Positions 15,273-23,527 of a stretch of DNA of 36,807 bases are shown here, one piece after another. A program made the translations under genes and the position numbers. This stretch comes from Myxococcota bacterium (GTDB lineage Bacteria; Myxococcota_A; Polyangia; HGW-17). Each line of letters begins with the position of its first letter. Position 1 is the stretch's first letter. The notes below the pieces were generated by a model that was not told the origin of the DNA, did no database searches, and saw nothing but the letters and a program-made list of their open reading frames with translations. Where the stretch lies: assembly GCA_018821305.1 (NCBI GenBank), contig JAHJMN010000031.1:1-36807 (forward strand). Direction: 5' to 3'.

Positions 15273-16247
15273 ATGCCCAGAATGGCTGAATTTTATATTG
15301 GAATTGATCTTGGAGGCACTAATCTTCGAACGGCTCTTTTTAAAGCTACTTCCAAAACCCTTGAACCTGTAAGTTTTTTAAAAGATAATCTTCGCAGTAC
15401 TCGTCCAGATGATGTTTTAGATTTTATTGAAGAAACAGTCAAAACAGTTGCCGGTGAACGCGGAATCAGTGGAATAGGATTGGGTGTGGCGGGAATGATT
15501 TCCGCTGGTGATCAAATTGTTAGAAGAGCACCAAATCTGGACTGGACGGATTTTCCTTTAGGGAAGGAAGTTTCATCCCGACTTGGGTGCGTTACAGAAG
15601 TTATAAATGATGTTAACGCTATTGCCTGGGGTGAATATGTCTTCGGTTATGAAAAGAAATACCCTGGAATGCTTTGTGTTTTCATGGGAACGGGCATAGG
15701 AGGCGGTCTGATTCTGGATGGGCATCTTGTTGAGGGATCTCATGGAATGGCGGCGGAAATCGGACACGTTAAAGCTGTTGCTTCACCGGACGCAAGGAAA
15801 TGCGGCTGTGGAAAATCCGGATGTATTGAAGCTTATCTCGGCGGAAAAAACTTTGGATCCTGGATTGGTGAAGTGATCGACAGTTGGGATGGAGCAGCCA
15901 CAAAACTTAGTAATGATCCTGCATTTCCACTCCATGCCGGACATGTGGATGAGGCAGCAGCAGCCGGTGATATTTTTGCTCTTTCTCTGTGGAATGAACT
16001 GGCTCCCGCTTTAGGTATGGTTCTGGCAAATGCAGTAACTTTGACGGATTGTGGTGTGCTTCTTATGGGCGGGACTGTATGGGATAACTGCCCAGTTTTG
16101 CGTCGTTTGGTGACACAATCTTATAATGATTTTGTAAATACTCCATCGAGAGCTACGATTCTTGATAGTCGGCTGGGAGATAAAGCTGGTCTTTACGGGG
16201 CCGCTCACAGGGCTTTCATGAGAAATTTGTCCTCAGAAATTGATTGA
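15273..16247 (+). CDS. ROK family sugar kinase (glucokinase-like)
   Basis: A cytoplasmic sugar kinase of 324 residues, normal for the family. It has the phosphate-binding motif DLGGTN (12-17), the catalytic loop NDVNAIAWGE (112-121, catalytic Asp113), ATP-site GTGIGGGLI (139-147), sugar-contact EIGH (162-165) and the ROK zinc motif CGCGKSGC (177-184). ROK kinases phosphorylate glucose, N-acetylglucosamine, N-acetylmannosamine and similar sugars; which one applies here cannot be told from sequence. The next gene, 63 bp downstream on the same strand, is nagZ, which releases N-acetylglucosamine from cell-wall fragments. Phosphorylation of that sugar is therefore an attractive inference. The start follows AAGGAAGAACTA. 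Confidence 0.9.
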   Translation: MPRMAEFYIGIDLGGTNLRTALFKATSKTLEPVSFLKDNLRSTRPDDVLDFIEETVKTVAGERGISGIGLGVAGMISAGDQIVRRAPNLDWTDFPLGKEVSSRLGCVTEVINDVNAIAWGEYVFGYEKKYPGMLCVFMGTGIGGGLILDGHLVEGSHGMAAEIGHVKAVASPDARKCGCGKSGCIEAYLGGKNFGSWIGEVIDSWDGAATKLSNDPAFPLHAGHVDEAAAAGDIFALSLWNELAPALGMVLANAVTLTDCGVLLMGGTVWDNCPVLRRLVTQSYNDFVNTPSRATILDSRLGDKAGLYGAAHRAFMRNLSSEID

Positions 16248-16310
16248 AATCAAATGGACATTCTCCCGGTAACAGTTTAATCTTTACAGGCTTAAAACGG
16301 AGAGTGACCG

Positions 16311-17351
16311 ATGAAAAATACTTCCCCTGGAAACCTGATATGGGCTGGATTCGAAGGCAGAACAGTACCTGACTATATAAGGGTCCGACTTCAAAGTGGA
16401 GAACTTGGTGGAATTATTATTTTTTCACGTAATTTTACGTCTCCACAGACTCTTCGTAATCTCACAGATGATTTGAGATCTCACTGGAACGGAGTCGGAG
16501 CCCTCCCCATTGCTATTGATCAGGAGGGAGGGAAAGTTAGAAGACTTTCCTGGGTTAACTGGCCAAGTGCTTATTCTCTGTCACATCTTGAAAACGATCA
16601 GCATATTTTTGATATTGGTGCCGCCATGGGGGATGAACTATCTCAAATGGGCATAAATATTGATTTCGCACCGGTTCTTGATTTATATAATCCTGACTCT
16701 ATAGTGCTGGGAGACAGGTGCTTTTCCCATGATGTGGATGTAATAGTAAAAAACGCTTCATCGTGGATTGATGGGATAAAGACTTCTCAAATCGCTGTTT
16801 GTGGAAAGCATTTTCCCGGGCATGGCAGTGTTAATGCGGATTCTCACCTCGAAAAACCTGTTTGCCACTTATCTGCGGAGGAAATTGATATCCACATGCG
16901 TCCATTTAAATTGTTACTGGACAAATTGGATCTTATAATGGTAGCTCATGTTCTATATGAAAATCTGGATGGAAATAGTGTTGCTACATTCAGTCCGATT
17001 ATAATGGATATTCCACACCAATGGGGTTTTTCCGGATTGCTTCTTTCTGATGATCTTGAAATGGGAGCTCTTAAAGAACTTGATGCGATGGAAATTGCGT
17101 TCAGATCAATAGTTGCGGGACTGGATTCTCTGATTGTATGTCGGAGTGAGAATATGTTTATAAAAACGCTGGAGGCTCTTGATAAAGTCTGTACCTCAAG
17201 TTCTGAAACATCTTTAAAAATTCAGAGTGGGATTCAAAAAGTTCTAACATGGCGAAATCGTCTGAGAAATAGTTATCCTGAGTTCAGCGAAAGTAATTTT
17301 AACAAACTGATAAGTGATAATAATTATATGCTCGAAAAAATTATGGGGTGA
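16311..17351 (+). CDS. nagZ: Beta-N-acetylhexosaminidase NagZ (GH3)
   Basis: A cytoplasmic glycosidase of 346 residues that removes N-acetylglucosamine from anhydro-muropeptides during peptidoglycan recycling. GH3 signatures are intact: IAIDQEGGKVRRL (67-79), KHFPGHG (166-172) with the NagZ-specific DSH dyad (Asp177, His179) acting as acid/base, and the nucleophile motif LSDDLEMGAL (Asp247 or Asp248). The gene follows the ROK kinase and runs directly into the Ser/Thr kinase: its stop codon overlaps or lies two bases before the possible kinase starts. These three and the small membrane protein after them look like one operon. Confidence 0.93.
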   Translation: MKNTSPGNLIWAGFEGRTVPDYIRVRLQSGELGGIIIFSRNFTSPQTLRNLTDDLRSHWNGVGALPIAIDQEGGKVRRLSWVNWPSAYSLSHLENDQHIFDIGAAMGDELSQMGINIDFAPVLDLYNPDSIVLGDRCFSHDVDVIVKNASSWIDGIKTSQIAVCGKHFPGHGSVNADSHLEKPVCHLSAEEIDIHMRPFKLLLDKLDLIMVAHVLYENLDGNSVATFSPIIMDIPHQWGFSGLLLSDDLEMGALKELDAMEIAFRSIVAGLDSLIVCRSENMFIKTLEALDKVCTSSSETSLKIQSGIQKVLTWRNRLRNSYPEFSESNFNKLISDNNYMLEKIMG

Positions 17352-17353
17352 AA

Positions 17354-18655
17354 ATGGAACGATCCCTCAAGGGTTCTCAGTATGAAATTATAAGAAAGCT
17401 TGCAACTGGAGGAATGGGAGAGATTTATCTCGCATTGCAATCCGGAGATTTCGGGTTCAAACGAAAAGTAGTTATAAAGCGTCTTCATCAGGAACTCACA
17501 AATGACGAAATACACAGGAACTTCTTTATTCAGGAAGGGGTGATATCAGGACTGTTTGATCATCCAAATGTTATCAGCGTCTACGATATTGGCCAGGATG
17601 AAGAAGGTCTTTATATGATTATGGAATATATAATGGGCCGGGATCTGATGTCCATTGTACGTAGAGCGATAAGTCATAAACAGTTTATTCCTCTTGAACA
17701 TGCTCTTAATATTATTATGCAAATAGGAGAAGGTCTTGACTATGTGCACTCCCTGAAAGATGAAAATGGGAAGAAAATGGGACTTGTGCACAGGGACGTT
17801 ACTCCTTCAAACATTATTGTAACTATGGAAGGTGTTTCAAAACTTGTTGATTTCGGAGTTGCAGCAGTTTCCGGTCGAGATAATTCTCCAGCACAGGGGC
17901 TTATTCCTGGAAAAATGAACTATATGGCTCCGGAACTTATAGTCGGCGGAGTCCCTGATCTTAGAGCGGATATTTTCAGCCTTGGGGTAATGCTTTATGA
18001 ACTTAGTCTGGGCCGTCGATTGTTCAAAGGAACTCCCGAAGAAGTTTCAAAAATTATACAGAGCGGTCAAATCACTCTTCCTACAGCGGTTAAACCGGAT
18101 CTTCATCCGGAACTTGAACTTATAATATTAAAATCACTGGAGAAAGACCCGGTACATAGGTATTCATCGGCAAGAGAAATGGTGAGTGACATTGAGTTAT
18201 TTTGTACCAGTCAATCCATTTCCACCGGAAAATATGGGCTTTCAAAATATATACGAAGTCTGTTTACAGCGGATGTCCCCGTGGAATCCGAAGAGCATGG
18301 CAGTGTTATCGATCTGGATTTTGATGAGAGTTTCTGGGATGATTTTCAGGGACAAAACCTTATTATTGTTGAATCTCCCGACGATTTTACAAGAGACCTT
18401 GATGATGAAACATATTTTGATATAATGGGAGACCCGCAAAAAGCTAAAGAATTTTTCAAACAAAAAAGAGAAAATTCTGTAGCTGAAATTCGCATAGCTG
18501 ACTTAAAGCAAGAGGCGAAAAAATCCAGCGAGGAAAAACAAAAAGTTCTAGAAAACCCAATGGACGACGGAAAAACAAATATTGTTACCTGGATTTTATT
18601 GTTTTCTTCAATATTATTAGCTATATCAACAATATATCTTTTTATAAAAAAATAA
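17354..18655 (+). CDS. Membrane-anchored Ser/Thr protein kinase
   Basis: A Hanks-type kinase of 433 residues. All key elements are present: glycine loop LATGGMGEIY (about 16-25), VVIKRLH with Lys42, HRDVTPSN (146-153, catalytic Asp148), DFG (166-168) and APE (192-194). The VTPSN loop is the form typical of Myxococcota and relatives. An acidic juxtamembrane region leads to one C-terminal transmembrane helix (about 410-430), so the kinase domain is cytoplasmic and almost no residues lie outside; it lacks PASTA or other sensor domains. Start: the ATG at 17354 is preferred over the GTG at 17348, because GGGGTG precedes the ATG. Coupling to nagZ suggests a link to cell-wall recycling. An unknown ligand or partner protein is presumed to activate it. 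Confidence 0.92.
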   Translation: MERSLKGSQYEIIRKLATGGMGEIYLALQSGDFGFKRKVVIKRLHQELTNDEIHRNFFIQEGVISGLFDHPNVISVYDIGQDEEGLYMIMEYIMGRDLMSIVRRAISHKQFIPLEHALNIIMQIGEGLDYVHSLKDENGKKMGLVHRDVTPSNIIVTMEGVSKLVDFGVAAVSGRDNSPAQGLIPGKMNYMAPELIVGGVPDLRADIFSLGVMLYELSLGRRLFKGTPEEVSKIIQSGQITLPTAVKPDLHPELELIILKSLEKDPVHRYSSAREMVSDIELFCTSQSISTGKYGLSKYIRSLFTADVPVESEEHGSVIDLDFDESFWDDFQGQNLIIVESPDDFTRDLDDETYFDIMGDPQKAKEFFKQKRENSVAEIRIADLKQEAKKSSEEKQKVLENPMDDGKTNIVTWILLFSSILLAISTIYLFIKK

Positions 18656-18668
18656 ATCAGGGAGATAT

Positions 18669-19037
18669 ATGTGGAAATATCTGAATGATCACGAAAAAAG
18701 TGTAAAAACAAGATTGCTTGAAGATATTTCAGAAAAAGAGCTACTTAATCTTAAAGTATACCATCAAAAACAGATCCAGTTTATGCAGCATGAAAGGTTA
18801 ATTCATCTTCTGGTTACACTCTTTATGGCTCTGTTTCTGCTAATTTCTCTGGGCTTTTCCATGGTTGTTAAAACGTGGACCGGCGCAGCCCTGTGTATAC
18901 TGCTGCTTATTCTCGTTTCCGCTTATATAATTCACTATTTTCATCTCGAAAATGGAGTTCAGCGTTGGTATGGACTTTCCAATGAGATAGACAGACGCCT
19001 TGAAATAACTACCGAAAAACTTGAAAAAAAATTTTAA
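18669..19037 (+). CDS. Small two-helix membrane protein
   Basis: A membrane protein of 122 residues. A charged N-terminal helix (1-45, including YHQKQIQFMQHERLIH) is followed by two transmembrane helices (about 46-68 and 72-90). The second continues as HYFHLENGVQRWYG into a cytoplasmic coiled tail. I recall similar conserved hypothetical proteins in other bacteria, but no function. It starts 13 bp after the Ser/Thr kinase with GGGAGATAT as ribosome site, so it may be a kinase partner or substrate. That is inference from position only. Confidence 0.75.
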   Translation: MWKYLNDHEKSVKTRLLEDISEKELLNLKVYHQKQIQFMQHERLIHLLVTLFMALFLLISLGFSMVVKTWTGAALCILLLILVSAYIIHYFHLENGVQRWYGLSNEIDRRLEITTEKLEKKF

Positions 19038-19065
19038 ACCGTTCGCAGCTTCCGCTTTCTAATAC

Positions 19066-19217
19066 GATAGTGACTCATTTAAAAGAAATGCTTCAGGAAA
19101 GAGCCCCTGTTTGCCTGATCCTTCTACTGATTTCCTGTTTATCTGATTTTTTTAACAGGAAGACAGGGAATCAGGAAACAGTGGCAGAATCAGGTCGTAA
19201 CCATTCAACATCAATTA
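19066..19217. repeat. Foldback repeat unit P, copy 1
   Basis: First of two copies. The last 98 bases (19120-19217) are identical at every position to 19606-19703; the preceding ~50 bases are similar with a few differences. The unit is an imperfect palindrome: CTTCTACTGATTTCCTG on the left pairs with CAGGAAACAGTGGCAG on the right, around a GATTTTTTT centre. A truncated third copy of its left edge lies at 28361-28398. It is non-coding; short open frames through it lack ribosome sites and protein features. Confidence 0.85.
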
Positions 19218-19534
19218 GACCCAATGCTGATCGGTTAGTGACCTTCCGAGTAAATTAGTCAATAAATACAATCTTGTAAAATAATTACAGGCAGACAGGA
19301 ATTCAGAAAAACAGGGGTCAGGAGCAGGGCGTTTACTTTGAAGGTGAGTGTTTTTTTGGCATAAAGATCGATTTCAATTCAGTATTTGAATATACACCTT
19401 CAGGAACAAGACCCTGTATCCTGATTCTGCTCCTGTTTCTGACTTTTTGAATGTTCTTGCTTTTATTAAATTATGTTGTTTTTATTAACAATATCAACTA
19501 ATACGCCTTAACCGAGCAGCATTGCAATTAGACC
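19212..19534. mobile_element. MITE-like element A with terminal inverted repeats
   Basis: A ~320-bp non-coding unit. The left end contains CCAATGCTGATCGGTTA (19221-19237). The right end carries the near reverse complement TTAACCGAGCAGCATTG (19508-19524). Both ends are flanked by the direct repeat CAATTAGACC (19212-19221 and 19525-19534). The interior (about 19301-19453) is a second large foldback whose arms contain CAGGAGCAGGG and CTGATTCTGCTCCTG. Element B at 28008-28350 has the same layout and shares a 23-base exact match (19322-19344 with 28115-28137). No transposase is encoded, so this would be a non-autonomous element if mobile. Confidence 0.6.
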
Positions 19535-19548
19535 GCTTGCGGAGTAAT

Positions 19549-19703
19549 ACGATTTTGACTCGTTTTAAAGAAATGCTTCAGGAATGAGCCCCCTGTTTTC
19601 CTGTTCCTTCTACTGATTTCCTGTTTATCTGATTTTTTTAACAGGAAGACAGGGAATCAGGAAACAGTGGCAGAATCAGGTCGTAACCATTCAACATCAA
19701 TTA
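19549..19703. repeat. Foldback repeat unit P, copy 2
   Basis: Second copy of the unit at 19066-19217, in direct orientation about 485 bp away, so the two copies bracket element A. Bases 19606-19703 match copy 1 without change. The left edge begins after ATTAGACCGCTTGCGGAG (19528-19545). Perfect identity suggests recent duplication, gene conversion or active selection on the stem. The stretch from 19704 to 19817 holds a further GCGGTCTAAT word (19766-19775) and no gene. Confidence 0.85.
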
Positions 19704-19817
19704 ATAATTTAAAAGCTAGGATGAAAAAATTCACTTTTCACGTTTCGATCCTTTTATTCCGCATGCGGTCTAATTTCCGCTTTCCGAACTTGAGAAACCT
19801 GTACTATAGGACACGAA

Positions 19818-22800
19818 CTATTTTTCAGAGATTTTCAGGATTTTTTTAATATTTTCAATAAGGGAATCAGGAGTGAAGGGTTTTGGTAAAAATTCATGTC
19901 CCTGAGTAATTATTTGTTTGATTGCAGTGACTTGAGTATCGTGACCGGATGTAAAAAGGAATTTTAAATCAGGGTGAGTTTTGAGAGCTATCTCCAGAAT
20001 TTCTCCACCATCCATATCTGGAAGAATCATGTCGCAGAGTACCAGATCAATATTGGACGTATTTGTAATTATATCAAGGGCTTCAGTTCCATTTTTTGAT
20101 TCAAAAACCGAAAATCCGGCCCGGGATAAAATCCTGCACATAATCTGTCGCACGGAGTATTCATCCTCTATAATAAGAATGGAACAGATAGATGATTGTG
20201 ACGGAAAGCCCGAATTTTCATAAAGATTTTCAGGTGTTGAAACGGGAAGGAGGATTCTGAATGAAGCACCAGGAGATAGTGGAACAATATCCACAGTGCC
20301 ATAGTGTTTGTTTATGATAGTTTTTACCGTAGAAAGACCGAGGCCTGTATTTGTACCTTTTCCGGTTGCTTTGAAAGGCTCAAATAATGATGTAGTGTTT
20401 TGATCAGGTGTATCTCCGTTGTCTGAGCATAGTATTTCGATTCCATCGGGAATAAAATCAACAAAATGGTGTGATGTAATTTTTTTCAGGGAAATTTTAA
20501 ATTTCCCAACAGACTGCATAGCATCACGGGCTCTGAGGGCAATATTTAAAATGACTTGCTCTATCTGTACAGTGTCGCCGGAGATGAAAAGATTATTTTC
20601 AATGTCTGTTTCAATCTGAATACGATCTCCCAGGAGCCTGGAAAGAAGGGGAATTAGCGAATGCAGTTTTTCACTAAGATTGAAATTTTCCCAGGAAGGA
20701 GCGGAAACTTTTGAGAAAGTCAGTAACTGGCGAACTAAAGTCGCCGCATACTCGGAGTTCACCTTGATTTCTTCCAGGGATTCAAGGACGGAACCTGGAT
20801 CATTAATTTCCATCATTGCCAGTTGCGTATTTCCGTGAATGCAGGTCAAAATATTATTGAAATTATATGCTATTCCACCTGCAAGGGCTCCTACCACTTC
20901 CATTTTCTGACTCTGAATAAATTTACCCTGTAGATCCATTATCTGGGTTTTGAGTTTTTCTTCAGCAGTAATATCTCTTCCGATAATGAGAACATTGCTT
21001 GCTTTGCCCTCGTTATCAGATTCCGGAATCAATCTCCAGTCATAGAAGAGATCTTTGAAATCAAGTTTGATGGTTAATTCTTCCCCTGTGGTTATTGTTT
21101 TTCCTGCCATGGATGCGATTACAAAAAAACCTTCTTCGGAGACATATTCCCGCATTACCTTTTCAAAGGAACTGAATTGAGATTTATTGGAATTGATTAA
21201 ATTAAAAGCTGGGTCTATTTTTACTATGACGTCCGGTATAGAATCAAGGAGGTTACGGTATTTTTCCTCAGATAACATAAGTCTGACTTGAGAATCATGC
21301 TTTTCAGTTTCATCCCGAAATACACCGATGATTCGGCATTCTCCTTTTCGTTCGGGAATTTGTATAAAATCAGCAGAAAACCATAATTGCTTTTGTGAAA
21401 TTATAGCGCGAAAGAAAGCACTTGTGTGTTTGGAGATTGATGCATGTTCAATGGCTTTTTTGAAAGCAGGCAAGTCTTCCGGGTGAATCAGGTTGGGGAA
21501 ATCCACTGCCTCTATCCCCTCGAACCGAGAAATATTTGGAGTATAAAAGTGGATTTTATCAAAAAATCCTGAAAACATTATAATTATTTCATCAATATTT
21601 TCTGTGATTTCAGTCACCAGTGTGAGCGTTGATTCCAGTTGTTTTTCCATTTCCTTCCGGATTGTCAAATCTGTACTGAATCCAGCATATTGTTGCTTGT
21701 TTTCACAACAGTTTTCAAGGGATCCTGTGGACCAAATCCATCGGTACTGACCGTCAGTATTTTTTACACGATAGGTAGTGTCCAGTTTTCCAGATGTGAT
21801 AAAATCACTGAAATCCTGAAAAAACGTATTCAAGTCATCTTCATGAACGATATCTTTAACGTCGTTTAAAGTTATACTGGGCTTGGAAATAAAATCATTA
21901 TGGTAATGGCCGCGGAACTCAATTCGGTCTGGAGGGATGAATTCCCAAAGTTCTACATTGTTGTTTTGAAGTAGAATTTCAAGTTGTCGCTCTCGCTCTC
22001 TGAGTTGTGAAGATATCTCCAGAGAGTTAAGTGCATTGCCTATAACGGCCCCGAGAGTATGAAAAACATCCAGATCCGCTGCGGTAAAATTACGATGAGT
22101 AATATCATCTGCACCAAGGAATCCAAACCATTTACCTCCCGCTTGAAGAGGAATTAAAACACTGGAAGTAACTTCCATGTCGGAAAAGAATTCCCTCTCC
22201 ATGTCTGTCATGTTGGTGCTGCCCAACGCAATTATTTTTCCTTCCTCAAGGGCATTAATCCACTCATAACCAAACAAGCCATAGGGAATCATATAGAAAT
22301 AAGGGTCATCTTTTATTGAGCGTGTTCCTTCAACGGTGAACTCATGAGTTCGGTTCATATAAAGTTCGCCAATTGTACCTTCCTGATTTTGAACAAGATA
22401 TGCTCTTATCATTCCCCAGGATATGGCAAATTCTTCGAGTATTCGGTTAACAAGAGTATCGGAAAGATTATGGCTGAGTAAGTGAGTAGAAATGCTGGAG
22501 ATAGTTTTGAGCAATCTTTCCCGTCGCACCTGACCAAGATAGATTTCTTTTTCGTGGCTGATATCTTCAACATGAGCAAGAATTGCTTTATGATTTCCAT
22601 TATCAAAGGAGTTCAAATAAACTCTTGCAAGGAAATCTTCTCCGGTTTTCTTACGGTGTACCCATTCAAAAGTCACACTGCCCTTTTCAATAGCTTGAGC
22701 AATACGCATTTCTGCAGCTTCAAAGCTCGATGTTCCATCTATTTGAGTTTCCGGTGATATTTCCGATGGATGAAGTTCAAGGAATTCTATTTTATTTTTA

Positions 22801-23327
22801 TAATTAAAAAGCTTGAGAGCAGCTTCATTCAAATCAAAAAAACCTGTTCCATCAAGTAGCATAAGTGGAAGTGGTGAATTGTGAAAAATATTATGATAGC
22901 GCTTACCTTCTTTTTTAGTTTGCTCCTCCCGTAAATATTTCATTATAGATAATTCATTGGCGTTCAAAAGCTCTATCAGCAAATCTCTGGAATCAATGAG
23001 TTCCTCAAGGGGAATAACCTGATCCGAACCATCTTTTATGGCCTTCACGGTTTTTGCCACGGTGATACTTTCTCCAACTGTAAGCACAGGAGTTTTAATG
23101 GAACGATCTCTAATGATTTTCGATATTTCCCGGAGAGCATTTTGATCCGTTGAATAATCAATAACAATAAGATCAATAACTTTCTCCAGGATTATTTGCC
23201 TCATTTCAGGGAAAGAGGAACAGGATTCAAATACAGGTTCATATTGGCCTTCAAGGGATTGGATAATGGCGTTTTCAATTAACTCTGTCGAAGTGGAAAA
23301 AACAAAGACGTATATTTTTTTAATCAT
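19818..23327 (-). CDS. Hybrid histidine-kinase homologue lacking phospho-His
   Basis: A multidomain protein of 1169 residues with no evident transmembrane segment, so it is probably cytoplasmic. The order is a receiver-like domain (1-115, Asp57 kept but acid pair and Lys missing), PAS (about 145-255), GAF (270-440), three further PAS domains (about 450-565, 575-685, 690-800), DHp (812-875), HATPase (915-1030) and an intact receiver (1046-1165; Asp1055, Asp1099, Thr1126, Lys1149). The H-box reads GALAGGIAYNFNNIL: the phosphoacceptor His is Tyr821. The N-box reads LNIALRARDAM, with Arg932 where Asn normally holds Mg-ATP. The GLGLSTV G-box is kept. It may therefore sense and bind without autophosphorylation, or act through its C-terminal receiver. 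It lies 200 bp from the next minus-strand gene; a sigma-54 response regulator is two genes upstream. Confidence 0.9.
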   Translation of the reverse strand: MIKKIYVFVFSTSTELIENAIIQSLEGQYEPVFESCSSFPEMRQIILEKVIDLIVIDYSTDQNALREISKIIRDRSIKTPVLTVGESITVAKTVKAIKDGSDQVIPLEELIDSRDLLIELLNANELSIMKYLREEQTKKEGKRYHNIFHNSPLPLMLLDGTGFFDLNEAALKLFNYKNKIEFLELHPSEISPETQIDGTSSFEAAEMRIAQAIEKGSVTFEWVHRKKTGEDFLARVYLNSFDNGNHKAILAHVEDISHEKEIYLGQVRRERLLKTISSISTHLLSHNLSDTLVNRILEEFAISWGMIRAYLVQNQEGTIGELYMNRTHEFTVEGTRSIKDDPYFYMIPYGLFGYEWINALEEGKIIALGSTNMTDMEREFFSDMEVTSSVLIPLQAGGKWFGFLGADDITHRNFTAADLDVFHTLGAVIGNALNSLEISSQLRERERQLEILLQNNNVELWEFIPPDRIEFRGHYHNDFISKPSITLNDVKDIVHEDDLNTFFQDFSDFITSGKLDTTYRVKNTDGQYRWIWSTGSLENCCENKQQYAGFSTDLTIRKEMEKQLESTLTLVTEITENIDEIIIMFSGFFDKIHFYTPNISRFEGIEAVDFPNLIHPEDLPAFKKAIEHASISKHTSAFFRAIISQKQLWFSADFIQIPERKGECRIIGVFRDETEKHDSQVRLMLSEEKYRNLLDSIPDVIVKIDPAFNLINSNKSQFSSFEKVMREYVSEEGFFVIASMAGKTITTGEELTIKLDFKDLFYDWRLIPESDNEGKASNVLIIGRDITAEEKLKTQIMDLQGKFIQSQKMEVVGALAGGIAYNFNNILTCIHGNTQLAMMEINDPGSVLESLEEIKVNSEYAATLVRQLLTFSKVSAPSWENFNLSEKLHSLIPLLSRLLGDRIQIETDIENNLFISGDTVQIEQVILNIALRARDAMQSVGKFKISLKKITSHHFVDFIPDGIEILCSDNGDTPDQNTTSLFEPFKATGKGTNTGLGLSTVKTIINKHYGTVDIVPLSPGASFRILLPVSTPENLYENSGFPSQSSICSILIIEDEYSVRQIMCRILSRAGFSVFESKNGTEALDIITNTSNIDLVLCDMILPDMDGGEILEIALKTHPDLKFLFTSGHDTQVTAIKQIITQGHEFLPKPFTPDSLIENIKKILKISEK

Positions 23328-23527
23328 AAATCACCGGATAATATTGTTTTCGTGTGTTATCAGTAGAAACTTTAGCAGAATCGGTAAAAAAAATCATCTA
23401 CCCTGTGTTTTTAAATTGTGTGAAAGTTTGGAATATCCAAAAGATTTTTGATAAACACAAATGTTCGTTTGGGATTCGATAAAACAAAAGAGAAGCAAAC
23501 TGTTGTGTTTTAAACTCAGGGAGCGGT

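Noticed and set aside
17348-17353. GTG start two codons upstream for the Ser/Thr kinase
   Set aside because: No ribosome site precedes the GTG, while GGGGTG precedes the ATG at 17354; the two-residue difference does not affect function.
19070-19258. Open frames through the repeat block (also 19667-19849)
   Set aside because: They read through identical foldback repeats, share the same accidental peptide, and have no ribosome sites.
19038-19817. CRISPR array
   Set aside because: Repeats are long, imperfect and palindromic, with only two or three copies and no regular spacers or cas genes.
20838-20855. The His a few residues after Tyr821 (in TCIHGN) as an alternative phosphoacceptor in the kinase homologue
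   Set aside because: In the family the phospho-His is in the GGIAH position; the IHGN site corresponds to a variable position further along the helix.
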